This document shows, one piece after another, positions 51,493 through 60,667 of a DNA stretch of 64,000 nt. The DNA is taken from positions 151,238-215,237 of the forward strand of contig CALXLK010000003.1 of assembly GCA_944389175.1 (NCBI GenBank). Reading direction: 5' to 3'. Made by a program: the position numbers and the translations under genes. Source of the DNA: an uncultured Opitutales bacterium (GTDB taxonomy: Bacteria; Verrucomicrobiota; Verrucomicrobiia; Opitutales; Intestinicryptomonadaceae). Position 1 is the stretch's first letter; each line of letters starts with the position of its first letter. Under the pieces are notes generated by a model, which had not been told where the DNA came from, did no database searches, and saw only the letters and a program-made list of their open reading frames with translations.

Positions 51493-54033
51493 TCAAGAGA
51501 GGATATCGCGTATGGTCTCGGTAAACTTGCCCTGGTTTGAGACGTCTTTGAGGCCCCCCATCAATTCGTCGAAAAGGCTCTTTTTCTGAAGTTGAAGCTG
51601 TCTTACCCTGTCTTCCACCGTTCCTTGGGAGACGAGCCTGTAAACGAAGACATCGTTTCTGCGACCTATTCTGTGCACGCGGTCTATGGCCTGTTCCTCC
51701 ACGGCGGGGTTCCACCATGGGTCGGCCAAAAACACGTAGTCGGCGCTGGTGAGCGTTATGCCGGTGCCGCCCGCGCGCAGGCTAATTAGCATTACGGCGC
51801 TTCCGTTTGAATTTTGGAAGGCCTCGACGGGCTTGGAGCGATCCCTCGTGCTCCCGGTCAGCTCCATGATTTTTTCAGGAGGGGCAAATTGCTCGATATT
51901 TTTTCGAATCAAATCCAGGAACTTTGTAAATTGGCTAAAAATAAGCACTTTCTTGCCGCTTAGTAGAAGCTCTTGAACGCGGTCGCCAAGAACGGAAATT
52001 TTTCCGCCGATATCGGATGAGTTGCTCTCCACCCATGGAAGCAGGCGCGAGTCGCAACATGTTTGGCGCAGGCGCGTCAGCAGCGAAAGAACTGTGAAGC
52101 GCCGCGTGTTGTCCATGGGGCTTTCCATTTCTTTCCTCGTCATTTCCATAATCTTGTCGTATTCCGATTTCTGGAATTCCGACATCGGGCAGAGCAAGTC
52201 TATAAAAATCTTATCCGGCAATTCTTTGGCGACTTCCGTCTTCATTCGGCGCAGGACAAACGGCGAAATCTGTTTGCGCACAAGCTTTATGCTCTCCTGT
52301 GAATTTTGCGCTATTTCTTCAAAGCGCTTTCTGTTGCCCATGAGCCCGGGCATCAGAAAACGAAACGACGTCCACATATCCAAGAGCCTGTTTTCCACCG
52401 GGGTGCCCGTTAGTGCTAGTTTGTGCCTGGCGCGTATCGACATGCACGCCGCGGTTGTCTTTGAATCGGGATTTTTTATAAATTGAGCCTCGTCGAGAAC
52501 AGCCGCCTCAAACATAACACCGTCGAGAAGAGACTTGTTTCTCCTCAGTTGCGTGTAGCTTGAAAGTATGAGGCCTCCCCCGGATAACTTCTTCATCTTC
52601 GAAGTTAATATTTGAGCCTTTAATTTCGGGAAAAACTTCTTTACCTCCGATACCCAAACCGGTATTACCGACGCCGGACACACCACGAGAAATTCGGCCT
52701 TGGCGCCCTTCTTTGCTTTTGTCGCCCCGCCCTGCTTGGCCGCCTCTTTTTTCTTTTCGGAGGCTATGGCTTCGAATATAGCCAAAGTCTGTATTGTTTT
52801 GCCCAAGCCCATTTCGTCGGCTATCATGGCATTGCAGCCGTGCCTGAATAGATTCATCGCCCAGGAAACGGCCTTCTTCTGGTAATTGCGAAGAAAATCG
52901 AGCCCCTCCAAAGACAGATTCGACTCGCCCGATATTAGAGTGTCCGCCCATGATTTGAGGTCGTCGGAAAGAACCATATTCTGGCTAAACTCGGATAGGG
53001 CAAGAAGCATGTATTTGGGAATCTTGCCGTTTTCAAACCCGAAATCGCGCGCGCGCTCGACGTTCTTGAGAAAATCGGAGTCTTTGTTGGAAATGCGCAC
53101 TATGCCGTAGTCGGGAATGATTTGCACGCTCGCCGACCCTTTGAAAAGCTTTGTCATTTCGGAAACGCCAATTGCCTTGCCGTCGACGCTCGGCTGCCAG
53201 TCGACGTCGAAATCGTCGGAATTGGCCGTTATGGACTTGGCGCGCGCGGCAAGCGTTATTTTGCGCTCGCCCAGCATAAGCAGGTCGACCTGCCAGTCTT
53301 TTCTGACGATGAAGTGCTCTTTCCAGGTCTTCATCGCCTCCTTTAAAAACGGCGATATCTTTGAATAGTCGGAAAGGACAAACGCATTGTCCTCAAATTT
53401 AAACGCCGCTTTGCGGGCCATTGAAACCAGCCGCATCAGCCTCATGCTTTCGACTTGGCTCAGCTCCTCTATCGAGGGCGACTTGTCGCCGAAAGCCGGC
53501 AAACGCTTGTCGGCGCTGCGCCAGTAAGCCTGGCAGACGAGCCCCTTTGGCTTTGACGAAAAATTTACCGACAGAGCCATTCCGCCGACGTCTTGTTCCG
53601 CATTTTCCAAGACGTCGGACTCACCGGCCTCGGGGGTGGCCTCTTGCGATTTAACTTCCTCCTCGCGGGCCTTCTCGGCGTCCTTTATTTCGCGCTCCGC
53701 GCAAAGGTCGATTACAAACTCTTCAATCTCGTAGAAACCGGCGACCTTGAGCGCGCTGTATAGCGGATCGGTCGATACAGACGGCACATAAATAAAGTTC
53801 TCGCCGTCAAAATCGAGGATGCAAAACGGTTCGCTGCCGTCCTCAAGGCGCGCAGTTATGAAAGCGTCGTCGGCATTTAGTTCTATTTCGCGTATGCAGC
53901 CGGCTTTGTAGAGCGCGCGCCCGTACTCAATTTCTTTTTTGCTGAAATTGCTTTCCCAATCCTTTGCCACTCTGTCGCGCCAAAGCCATATCTGGCTTTC
54001 GCGGTAAGTGCGTTTTGGTGGTCTGTCGGGCAT
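51493..54033 (-). CDS. SNF2/Rad54-family ATP-dependent helicase
   Basis: This 846-residue protein has a C-terminal half with all SNF2 motifs: Walker A in MIADEMGLGKTIQTLA near residue 410, AAVLDEAQFIKN (Walker B, DEAQ), LALTGTPVENRLLDMW, LIFSQFTKFLDLI, SLRAGGTGITLTSADYVFLADPWWNPAVEEQAIDRVHRIGR near residue 785. The N-terminal 350 residues include a Glu-rich linker (KDAEKAREEEVKSQEATPEAGE) and a bacterial SNF2-associated domain. It is probably a DNA/RNA-polymerase remodelling translocase like RapA-type or HepA-related proteins. It lies 22 bp after glgA in the same direction. Confidence 0.92.
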   Translation of the reverse strand: MPDRPPKRTYRESQIWLWRDRVAKDWESNFSKKEIEYGRALYKAGCIREIELNADDAFITARLEDGSEPFCILDFDGENFIYVPSVSTDPLYSALKVAGFYEIEEFVIDLCAEREIKDAEKAREEEVKSQEATPEAGESDVLENAEQDVGGMALSVNFSSKPKGLVCQAYWRSADKRLPAFGDKSPSIEELSQVESMRLMRLVSMARKAAFKFEDNAFVLSDYSKISPFLKEAMKTWKEHFIVRKDWQVDLLMLGERKITLAARAKSITANSDDFDVDWQPSVDGKAIGVSEMTKLFKGSASVQIIPDYGIVRISNKDSDFLKNVERARDFGFENGKIPKYMLLALSEFSQNMVLSDDLKSWADTLISGESNLSLEGLDFLRNYQKKAVSWAMNLFRHGCNAMIADEMGLGKTIQTLAIFEAIASEKKKEAAKQGGATKAKKGAKAEFLVVCPASVIPVWVSEVKKFFPKLKAQILTSKMKKLSGGGLILSSYTQLRRNKSLLDGVMFEAAVLDEAQFIKNPDSKTTAACMSIRARHKLALTGTPVENRLLDMWTSFRFLMPGLMGNRKRFEEIAQNSQESIKLVRKQISPFVLRRMKTEVAKELPDKIFIDLLCPMSEFQKSEYDKIMEMTRKEMESPMDNTRRFTVLSLLTRLRQTCCDSRLLPWVESNSSDIGGKISVLGDRVQELLLSGKKVLIFSQFTKFLDLIRKNIEQFAPPEKIMELTGSTRDRSKPVEAFQNSNGSAVMLISLRAGGTGITLTSADYVFLADPWWNPAVEEQAIDRVHRIGRRNDVFVYRLVSQGTVEDRVRQLQLQKKSLFDELMGGLKDVSNQGKFTETIRDILS

Positions 54034-54055
54034 CGTCGTTTATTTAAGCAGTCCG

Positions 54056-55525
54056 TCAAAATCCAAGGGAGCGCGTCCCTATGGCCCACGTGTATACTTG
54101 ATCGTACCTGCGCGAGGAATTTTTCCACGAAAAATCGCGCGTCATGGCGTTGAGTCTCATGGCTGTTATGTCTTTGGGGCGGTCAAACCAAGTGGAACAG
54201 GCCCAACCGATGGTGTTGTAGAGCGCGTCGGCAGTGGCGTCGTCAAAGATAAATCCGGTTCCGCGCCCCGAGCCTTGGACGTACTGCTCCACCGTGTCGG
54301 CAAGCCCGCCGGTCCTTCTTACTACGGGTAGGGTGCCGTAGACCATTGAGTACATCTGGTTTAGGCCGCACGGTTCAAAGCGGCTGGGCATTATGAAGAA
54401 ATCGCTTCCGGCTTCCACCAGATGGGAGAGGTCGTTATCAAAGCCTATGTACGAGGCAATTCGCCCGGGGTTTGCGCCCGTCAGGTTTCTGAAAGCCTCT
54501 TCGAGCCAGCCCTCGCCGTTTCCCAGTATCATAAGCTGTATATCCATGTGGTCAACTAGGGGCTTTGCTATGCGCGCGAGCAAATCGAGCCCCTTCTGGT
54601 CGTAAAGGCGCGAGACGACGCCAAAAAGAGGCGCCTTGGCATCTCTATTTAATCCGACCTTCTTCTGAAGGGCCTCCTTGCATACGGCCTTGCCCTCCAT
54701 AGAACCGACTTTGTAATTTGCCGGTATTCGCTTATCCACAGCCGGATTCCAATCCTGGGTATCTATTCCGTTTAGTATACCGATTAGGTCTGCGGCTCTG
54801 AAACGCAGAACGTGGTCGAGCCCGCAGCCGTAGGCGGGGGTCTGAATTTCCTTCGAGTAGGTCGGGCTGACGGTCGTAATTTTTGTGGCGTTATAAAGCG
54901 CGCCTTTTAACATGTTAAGCGCCCCGTACGATTCGCACGAATCGGCCCTAAACTCGCTTTGCGGCAGCCCAGCGTACTCGAGCACGCCCCTGTCGAAGAC
55001 GCCCTGGTGCTGGAGATTATGTATTGTAAACACCGTGGCCGTGCGCCCTAACGGGGTATTGCGCAGCGTGGTGTTAAGATACACGGGTATAAGCCCGGTT
55101 GTCCAGTCGTGGCAGTGTATGACATCCGGTATCCACCCTGTCGCCAGACAATATTCCAAACTGGCCCTTGCCATGAACGAAAATCTTCCGCCGTTGTCGT
55201 CGTAGGATACAGAGTGGTAATTGTATATGCCCGGGCGGTCGTAATAGCGGTTAAATTCCAAAAATACCGCCTCGGCCTTGCCCAGCGGAGCCTTCCATAC
55301 CGATGCGTATTCTTCTATCCCGAGGCCCATGTGTACAGACAGGTTGTCCATGACCTTTTGCATGTTTTTTGGGCGCTTTATCGTTGAATACAGCGGCGTA
55401 AATACTTTTACCTGGCAGCCGTCTTCGGCAAATTGTTTTGAAAGCGAGGCCACCATGTCGGAAAGCCCTCCGACTTTTGAAAACGGCGAGCACTCCGGAG
55501 AAACCATCAGTATCTTCTTCTTCAT
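54056..55525 (-). CDS. glgA: Glycogen synthase
   Basis: This 489-residue GT5 enzyme transfers glucose from ADP-glucose to glycogen. The ADP-glucose site KVGGLSDMVASL is at the N-terminus, DVIHCHDWTTGLIPVYL, TVFTIHNLQHQGVFD, KITTVSPTYSKEI, and the C-terminal GT-B domain has GVVSRLYDQKGLDLL and the catalytic Glu region FFIMPSRFEPCGLNQMYSMVYGTLPVVRRTGGLADTV. Length is normal. The next gene downstream is a SNF2 helicase, and the divergent neighbour is a sugar kinase. Confidence 0.95.
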   Translation of the reverse strand: MKKKILMVSPECSPFSKVGGLSDMVASLSKQFAEDGCQVKVFTPLYSTIKRPKNMQKVMDNLSVHMGLGIEEYASVWKAPLGKAEAVFLEFNRYYDRPGIYNYHSVSYDDNGGRFSFMARASLEYCLATGWIPDVIHCHDWTTGLIPVYLNTTLRNTPLGRTATVFTIHNLQHQGVFDRGVLEYAGLPQSEFRADSCESYGALNMLKGALYNATKITTVSPTYSKEIQTPAYGCGLDHVLRFRAADLIGILNGIDTQDWNPAVDKRIPANYKVGSMEGKAVCKEALQKKVGLNRDAKAPLFGVVSRLYDQKGLDLLARIAKPLVDHMDIQLMILGNGEGWLEEAFRNLTGANPGRIASYIGFDNDLSHLVEAGSDFFIMPSRFEPCGLNQMYSMVYGTLPVVRRTGGLADTVEQYVQGSGRGTGFIFDDATADALYNTIGWACSTWFDRPKDITAMRLNAMTRDFSWKNSSRRYDQVYTWAIGTRSLGF

Positions 55526-55630
55526 CGCAAATGATTTTTATATTATACTCCTCTGTATAATCGCACGATTTGCCCATCCATTGCAATAGTTTTTCTTGAT
55601 AAATAACTTTTTTTTGCAATCCTGTATGGG

Positions 55631-56554
55631 ATGCAAAAATTGTTTACATTGACCGGCAATCTGCTCGCCGAGACGACTTGCCTTTTCGATTTCCCCGCGC
55701 AGGGCAAAACCGTGCGCGCAAAATCGGCTACCTTCCAGGTGGGCGGCAAGGGCGTGAATGTGGCAAAGGCCTTTAATTTGCTTTCGGGCAAGGCCTGCGC
55801 AATCGTTTTCCCCGCCGGACAAATAGGAAGGCTTTGCATCGATTGGCTTAAAAAGCAAAATTTTTGCAGCATAATATCCTCCCCCATAGACGGGCAAACT
55901 CGACAGGGCCTCGTTTGCCAGGACACATCCTCCGGAATCCAGACGACTTTTTTGGGCGTGGATGTCCCCGTCGGCAAAGATGCTCTCGCGCGCGCACTCG
56001 AAAAGGTCGGCAAGCGCGCAAGGCCCGGGGATTATTTTGCCTTCTGCGGCTCGTTTGCCGCCTTTAAAGAATCGTACGCGCGCACTATAGCAGATTTCTC
56101 CAACAAACATGGCCTAAAACTTTGTATCGACACCTATGCGCTCCCGCTAAAGGCGTTTGTGGACACCGGCGCATACTTGGTAAAAATAAACCGCGACGAA
56201 TTCGACGCCCTCAAAAAATCAAAGCGGCTGCTCGTCCCGGGCGCATCGGCTGTCGAAAACATAGTCATCACAAACTCGCGCGAGCCGATTTTTGCGCGCT
56301 TTGGCCGCAAGTGCTACAGGGTCGTACCCCCGACAGTAAAACAGCGCAGCCCGACAGGTTGCGGCGACGCCTTTTTTGCATCGCTAATATTTGAGCTATC
56401 GCGGCGCGCCGAAGTCGCCGGGGCGCTAAAAATTTCGGCCGCGCGCGCCTCGGCGAGCGCCGCAATATATCCTACGTCGGTTTGGGACGAGCAAAAGGCC
56501 CAAAAACTTTACATAAAAACAAAGATCGAAGAAATAGCAGATATTTCATTTTAA
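55631..56554 (+). CDS. PfkB-family sugar (phosphate) kinase
   Basis: This 307-residue ribokinase-fold protein has the substrate motif FQVGGKGVNVAKAFNLL near residue 36 and the ATP-site GCGDAFFASLIFELSRR near residue 245 with the catalytic Asp. The GGKGVNVA form is closest to the 1-phosphofructokinase/tagatose-6-phosphate-kinase branch. Without a PTS or sugar operon beside it the substrate cannot be fixed. Divergent from glgA across 105 bp. Confidence 0.85.
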   Translation: MQKLFTLTGNLLAETTCLFDFPAQGKTVRAKSATFQVGGKGVNVAKAFNLLSGKACAIVFPAGQIGRLCIDWLKKQNFCSIISSPIDGQTRQGLVCQDTSSGIQTTFLGVDVPVGKDALARALEKVGKRARPGDYFAFCGSFAAFKESYARTIADFSNKHGLKLCIDTYALPLKAFVDTGAYLVKINRDEFDALKKSKRLLVPGASAVENIVITNSREPIFARFGRKCYRVVPPTVKQRSPTGCGDAFFASLIFELSRRAEVAGALKISAARASASAAIYPTSVWDEQKAQKLYIKTKIEEIADISF

Positions 56555-56559
56555 AGAGT

Positions 56560-57645
56560 ATGGACGCATCCGTCTTGGATTACAATTTGCCCGAAGAGCG
56601 CATAGCCCGTTTCCCCGCCCAAAAGCGCGACCAGTCAAAACTGCTGGTCTTTAACAGAAAAAACGCGCAGATAACCCATGCGCACTTCTTCGACCTTCCC
56701 TCGTTTCTGAATGTCCCATACAACTTCTTCCGAAACGACGCCGCCGTTTTAAAAGGACGCATTTTTGCAAAGAAGGATACGGGGGCGAGCGTCGAGTGCC
56801 TTCTGCTGACGCCCTGCGGAGACTCGGGGCTAGCGTGGAATTGCATGCTGCGCCCGGGAAAGCGCCTGCCAAAGGGCTCGAAATTTTCAGTCGACGGCGC
56901 ATTTGAGGCCGAGGTAATGCAAACGGGCGAAAACGGAAACAACGTTGTCAGGTTCACGTTGGATAGCCGCTTTAAAAGCGTAATTGAGATGTCGGAGGAA
57001 ATAGGGGTTGTCCCCCTGCCCCCGTACATAAGGCGCAACCAGAATTCACCCGATTACGACAGGGCCTTCGACAACGACCGATACGAAACAGTCTATGCCG
57101 ACACCCACAAGCGCGTCGCCGCCGCCGCGCCCACGGCGGGGCTGCATTTTACGCCAGAGCTCATTCAAAAATTGAAGGCCTCGCACGATTTTTTCAATCT
57201 CACATTGCATGTCGGCATAGGGACTTTCCAGCCGCTTAAGACGGATCAAATTCAAGACCACAAAATGCACGGCGAGTTCTACGAAATCCCCGTGCGCACC
57301 CTCGAGGCAATGGCCGATACGACGCGCCCCCGGCTGGCCGTAGGCACTACGTCGCTCAGGGCCATGGAGGACTTTTGGCGCAAGCACCGAGCCGACGATC
57401 TCGACTTTTCAAGGCCGATTGCCGACACGGCCACTCTTTTTGTCTATCCGCCGCAAAAAATCATCTCGGCTGAGGCTATGATTACAAATTTTCATTTGCC
57501 GCGCTCGACGCTCATGTGCCTTGTTGCCTCGTTCCTAACCCCGGGCGATGTCTCCGGCATAAAGCTTCTCAAAGATATTTACGCGGAAGCCATAAGGGAA
57601 AAATACAACTTCTATTCGTACGGCGACGCCATGCTTATTCTTTGA
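56560..57645 (+). CDS. queA: tRNA preQ1(34) S-adenosylmethionine ribosyltransferase-isomerase
   Basis: The ATG at 56560 starts a 361-residue protein 5 bp after the kinase gene. QueA motifs run through it: DYNLPEERIARFPAQKRDQSKLLV, FRNDAAVLKGRIFAKKDTGASVECLLL, IGVVPLPPYIRR, RYETVYADTHKRVAAAAPTAGLHFTPELI, LTLHVGIGTFQPLKTDQIQDHKMHGEFYEI and IITNFHLPRSTLMCLVASFL (reads MITNF). It adds the cyclopentene ring precursor to preQ1 in tRNA wobble position 34. queE, another gene of the pathway, is at 59036-59653. Confidence 0.96.
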   Translation: MDASVLDYNLPEERIARFPAQKRDQSKLLVFNRKNAQITHAHFFDLPSFLNVPYNFFRNDAAVLKGRIFAKKDTGASVECLLLTPCGDSGLAWNCMLRPGKRLPKGSKFSVDGAFEAEVMQTGENGNNVVRFTLDSRFKSVIEMSEEIGVVPLPPYIRRNQNSPDYDRAFDNDRYETVYADTHKRVAAAAPTAGLHFTPELIQKLKASHDFFNLTLHVGIGTFQPLKTDQIQDHKMHGEFYEIPVRTLEAMADTTRPRLAVGTTSLRAMEDFWRKHRADDLDFSRPIADTATLFVYPPQKIISAEAMITNFHLPRSTLMCLVASFLTPGDVSGIKLLKDIYAEAIREKYNFYSYGDAMLIL

Positions 57646-57688
57646 GGCCTGCATTGTCTGTTCAACTCGCCATATAAGCTATATTGCA

Positions 57689-57716
57689 GGCGGTATTTCC
57701 GAAAGAGCATACCGCC
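57689..57716 (+). terminator. Likely terminator after queA
   Basis: Perfect 8-bp stem GGCGGTAT / ATACCGCC with a 12-nt loop, 43 bp past the queA stop, followed by CCGCTTTTAT. The T-run is short. Confidence 0.55.
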
Positions 57717-58033
57717 CCGCTTTTATCGCGGCCCTTCTCCCGATACGCCGCAGTCAACTTCGCTTTTATTTGCGGGTTGGACAGTTGCATTTTTTCTTTT
57801 TCATGTTCGGCGGTGTTGGCGCACGTTTTATGTATTGGCGCGCAATTTCCCCAGATGGACGGGTTTTCCCTTTCGAGAGAGTCTCGTAAGCCATCGCGGC
57901 GGGATATTATCAAGTTTCAAGCGCATCCTCAGAAAAAATTTATCTAAATTTCACATACCATGCGGCTATCCCGCCGCGCGCGTTGTTCGTCAAAAATAAC
58001 GGGCAGCGCGGTCTAAAAAAGCGCCCCAACTTA
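57717..58033. other. Gene-free stretch between queA and 6S-like RNA
   Basis: No gene or repeat that I can support. Open frames on either strand here have no recognisable domain and no ribosome site. Confidence 0.5.
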
Positions 58034-58064
58034 AAAAATAAAAAAGCCCGCTGCGAAAGCGGGT
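58034..58064 (-). terminator. Terminator of 6S-like RNA
   Basis: On the minus strand the stem ACCCGCT / AGCGGGC is followed by a T-rich run. It lies just past the 3' end of the RNA at 58083-58270 and has no protein gene upstream on that strand. Confidence 0.85.
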
Positions 58065-58082
58065 TGCAACAAAGTAAAATAG

Positions 58083-58270
58083 ACAACCCCCACACGTGCC
58101 GTCTTGCCGAGTCTATTTCTCGACCTCGCATAGCAAGGTGGGTGCTCTCTCCGCTGCTTTTGTCTTCCGTCGTACACGGCCTGACAGCCACAACAGACGC
58201 CCGAGCTCCCGTAATATTCTCATTAAGGCGGAAAATATGTTAGGCAGTCTCGTACACCGCAGAGGTTGTG
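58083..58270 (-). ncRNA. ssrS: Probable 6S RNA
   Basis: The minus strand of this gene-free interval folds like 6S RNA, the regulator that mimics an open promoter and binds RNA polymerase. Its ends pair (ACAACCUC with GGGGGUUGU, then UGCC with GGCA), forming an irregular closing stem. The middle holds a long rod: GGG..CUGUUG..GCUGU..CCGU around loop GUACG, paired with ACGG..ACA..GC..CAGCGG..CCC. The 3' side has a short hairpin ACCUUGC-UAU-GCGAGGU in the position of the ACCUUG hairpin of E. coli 6S. The length of about 188 nt and the strong terminator fit. I did not run a covariance search. Confidence 0.6.
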
Positions 58271-58361
58271 AGCCTTTTATTTGTAATTTGGTCTCTTTTT
58301 TCAAGTTTTTTTTTGCTAAAAACAAAAAAATGTTATACTAAGAGGGAAACTCTAAAATAAG

Positions 58362-59024
58362 ATGAAATCGCCTTTAAAAAATTTAATGCAATCAGCATTG
58401 ATGCTTGCTTTTTTTTGTGTTCCGCTTTTGTCGGAACTTGTAAGAAATTGCACATTAGATATATATAAATTGTTAATTAATGCAAAACTACCTTCCATAG
58501 CGTTCCTGGGCCAGGTGGAGTTTTTTTCCAATGCCGTATTTGAGTCGGCGGCGGTTGCCTGCATTGGAATATATGCGCTTATAATGCGCCTAATATTTGG
58601 AATAGATACAAGCTGCAAAAAGATAGTATTTGTGGCAGGCCTCATATTTTACCTGTTTGCCCAGCAGATTATTCTAATGGTAATACTTCTTGGCATAGCC
58701 GACAAGTTCGACTTGTTCGAATGGAACATTATGAATGTCTGGACGTCTGTTTTGTATCTGGCGACGCTCCTTGGTTCAATGTGGCTTTACAGAGTTCTGG
58801 TGGGCAGAAACCGCACCTCCCTCCAGATGGTTCTTGCAACCATGACCCAGCTAATTTTAACTGCCGCCGCGTTTTCGCCCGTATTTTTTAGCACGGAGGC
58901 CTCTATTTATGCGAGTTTTGCCTTGCTTGGCGTTTATATAGCAACGGCTGCCGACATCGCATTTAAGGGGCTTGCATACAAAACCGCCGAGGGGCTTCTG
59001 AGCTCAAAATTTGGCAAGAAGTAA
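58362..59024 (+). CDS. Multi-spanning membrane protein of unknown function
   Basis: I do not recognise this 220-residue protein. It has five or six likely membrane helices, for example LMQSALMLAFFCVPLLSELV, IVFVAGLIFYLFAQQIILMVILLGIA, NVWTSVLYLATLLGSMWLYRVLVG and ASIYASFALLGVYIATAADIAFKGL. The inner loops are basic (VGRNRTS, SSKFGKK). No transporter signature is visible. It is transcribed away from the 6S-like RNA and converges with queE. Confidence 0.7.
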   Translation: MKSPLKNLMQSALMLAFFCVPLLSELVRNCTLDIYKLLINAKLPSIAFLGQVEFFSNAVFESAAVACIGIYALIMRLIFGIDTSCKKIVFVAGLIFYLFAQQIILMVILLGIADKFDLFEWNIMNVWTSVLYLATLLGSMWLYRVLVGRNRTSLQMVLATMTQLILTAAAFSPVFFSTEASIYASFALLGVYIATAADIAFKGLAYKTAEGLLSSKFGKK

Positions 59025-59035
59025 GGTTTGAGCGG

Positions 59036-59653
59036 CTATCTGGCGTTGAAATTTTTGTGGATTTGCCAGCCGGCTCTAAATCTTCCGCCGTTTTCCTCCA
59101 CAAATTTACATATGCCTTCCAGGAGTTCTTTGTCGCCTGATTTTGAGTATTCGGGAATGATCCAATACGCCTTGGCATTTTCGGCTTCGCGCGCGATTTC
59201 CGCATATTGGCATATTTCCCCGACGCTACAAACAATAAGCTTTACTTCGTCGGCGCGCCTTAGAGCTTCTTTCTTTGGACTCTTAAAAAGTTTGGGGCTT
59301 ACGGTAACCCAATCAAAACGCGCGCCATCCATTTCCGGAATTTCCAGCGTACCCGACGTTTCCAAATGAACGCCAAGGCCACATCCTTTTAAGGCTGCCA
59401 CCAGCGGGATTAAATTTTGCGCGCAGGGCTCTCCGCCGGTAATTACCGCGATTTCTGCCCTTGAATTTTTAGCCCGAAGGGCAAGTTGGCCTTCGTCTGC
59501 AAACTCCCCGGGCTTGCCATTCCAGGCAAAGACGCTGTCGCACCAAGGGCATTTAACCGGGCAGCCGAACATGCGCAGAAAATACGCGCGGCGGCCGGCG
59601 TGAATACCCTCGCCTTGAAACGATAGAAATGTCTCGGCTATGGCGTAATTCAT
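59036..59653 (-). CDS. queE: 7-carboxy-7-deazaguanine synthase
   Basis: The ATG at 59653 (MNYAIAETFLSFQGEGIHAGRRAYFLR) fits the family start; a frame extension to 59674 is unlikely to be used. This 205-residue radical SAM enzyme has the cluster motif CPVKCPWCDSVFAW (CxxxCxxC), then EIAVITGGEPCAQNLIPLV (the GGEP SAM-binding motif), LGVHLETSGTLEIP, and DWVTVSPKL. It forms the deazaguanine core of queuosine. It lies 4 bp after an SMR exporter gene in the same direction. Confidence 0.94.
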   Translation of the reverse strand: MNYAIAETFLSFQGEGIHAGRRAYFLRMFGCPVKCPWCDSVFAWNGKPGEFADEGQLALRAKNSRAEIAVITGGEPCAQNLIPLVAALKGCGLGVHLETSGTLEIPEMDGARFDWVTVSPKLFKSPKKEALRRADEVKLIVCSVGEICQYAEIAREAENAKAYWIIPEYSKSGDKELLEGICKFVEENGGRFRAGWQIHKNFNAR

Positions 59654-59657
59654 AAAA

Positions 59658-59978
59658 TTATTCCGGGGATACAAATTTTATTCCGACAATCCCGATGATA
59701 ATCATGGACAAAAAGAAAACATGCAAAAACGAGCAAGGCTCCTTGAAAAGCACTATGCCCGCAAGCACCGCCCCGATAGCCCCAATGCCCGTCCATATGG
59801 CATAAGCTACGCCTATGGGAAGCGAACGCGCCGACAAACCAAGTAGCAGCATGCTGCTTATTAGCGATACGACCATCACAGACGACGGTATCAATTTTGA
59901 AAAGCCTTCCGACATCTTTAGCGCTATAACCCAGACTATCTCCAGTATTCCAGCGGCAAACAAAAACATCCACGCCAT
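59658..59978 (-). CDS. Small multidrug resistance exporter, SugE/Gdx-like
   Basis: From the ATG at 59978 the protein has 106 residues and four membrane helices. The first has the essential Glu (MAWMFLFAAGILEIVWVIALKMSEGFSK) and the fourth follows LPIGVAYAIWTGIGAIGAVLAGIVLFKEP, the pattern of SugE/Gdx guanidinium exporters rather than EmrE-like broad exporters. The reading frame upstream of 59978 overlaps the plsC gene and is not used. No guanidine riboswitch is visible upstream, since plsC abuts it. Confidence 0.9.
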   Translation of the reverse strand: MAWMFLFAAGILEIVWVIALKMSEGFSKLIPSSVMVVSLISSMLLLGLSARSLPIGVAYAIWTGIGAIGAVLAGIVLFKEPCSFLHVFFLSMIIIGIVGIKFVSPE

Positions 59979-60006
59979 TTTTCTATATTTTATGATTGTT
60001 ATACGG

Positions 60007-60663
60007 TTACAATTGGTTGAACCGGGGCTTTTGAAGCTCGCCAATGCGCTGCATGATTGCATCGACTGCCTTTTGGGCGCGGTCGGGGTCATCGCGCCCC
60101 GGGTCTATTTCCGCGGGCGATATGGGCTTGCCTATTACCATGTCTATGCGCACCCCTCCGCCGAGTTTTCCCGAGCGCGGAAGCACGTCTTCAAATCCGA
60201 ACGTGCGCACCGGCAGTATCGGCACTCCCGCCTTTAGAGCCAAGAATCCCACGCCTGCCTTGCCCCGCTGAAGCGACCCGTCGGCGCTGCGCGTACCTTC
60301 GGGAAATATTATTATGCTCCGCCCCGCCTTTATCTGGGATAGCATCTCCCTGAACACGCCCAGGTTATTCGACTGCCCGCGCTTTATCGGTATTGCATTA
60401 AGGCTCGTCAATATCTTCTTGGCAAGGGCGTTTTTCATTAACGTGTCTCTGGCCACGACGCTAAATTCTCTCTCGTCTATAAATCCCATGGAAAACGGAT
60501 CGAGGTAGCTGACGTGGTTTGCCGCCACTATGCACGGCCCGTCGGGGACGTTCTCGTACCCGCTTATATCTATCCTTGCAAAAACGTCGCATATAATTTG
60601 CGCCAGATAAAGCGAGGCCTTGTATGTGTACTTGCCCTCAAATTTAGGATACAAATTTTTCAT
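60007..60663 (-). CDS. plsC: 1-acyl-sn-glycerol-3-phosphate acyltransferase-like
   Basis: This 218-residue membrane-associated acyltransferase has the catalytic NHVSYLDPFSMGF (H-x4-D) near residue 52, IPIKRGQSNNLGVFREML, and the phosphate-binding IIIFPEGTRSADGSLQRGKAGVGFLAL near residue 115. These are the four LPLAT blocks in the usual order. It adds the second acyl chain in phospholipid synthesis. It starts 4 bp after the aroA-cmk stop, so it is part of that operon, as is common for cmk-plsC in other bacteria. Confidence 0.92.
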   Translation of the reverse strand: MKNLYPKFEGKYTYKASLYLAQIICDVFARIDISGYENVPDGPCIVAANHVSYLDPFSMGFIDEREFSVVARDTLMKNALAKKILTSLNAIPIKRGQSNNLGVFREMLSQIKAGRSIIIFPEGTRSADGSLQRGKAGVGFLALKAGVPILPVRTFGFEDVLPRSGKLGGGVRIDMVIGKPISPAEIDPGRDDPDRAQKAVDAIMQRIGELQKPRFNQL

Positions 60664-60667
60664 CGCG

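Noticed and set aside
57662..57947. Small overlapping frames on both strands after queA
   Set aside because: No conserved features; they overlap a likely terminator.
58083..58270. SRP RNA or tmRNA
   Set aside because: GUCAGG and AGCAGC fragments resemble SRP helix 8 but the GGAA tetraloop context is wrong; no tRNA-like end or tag frame for tmRNA is present. 6S fits better.
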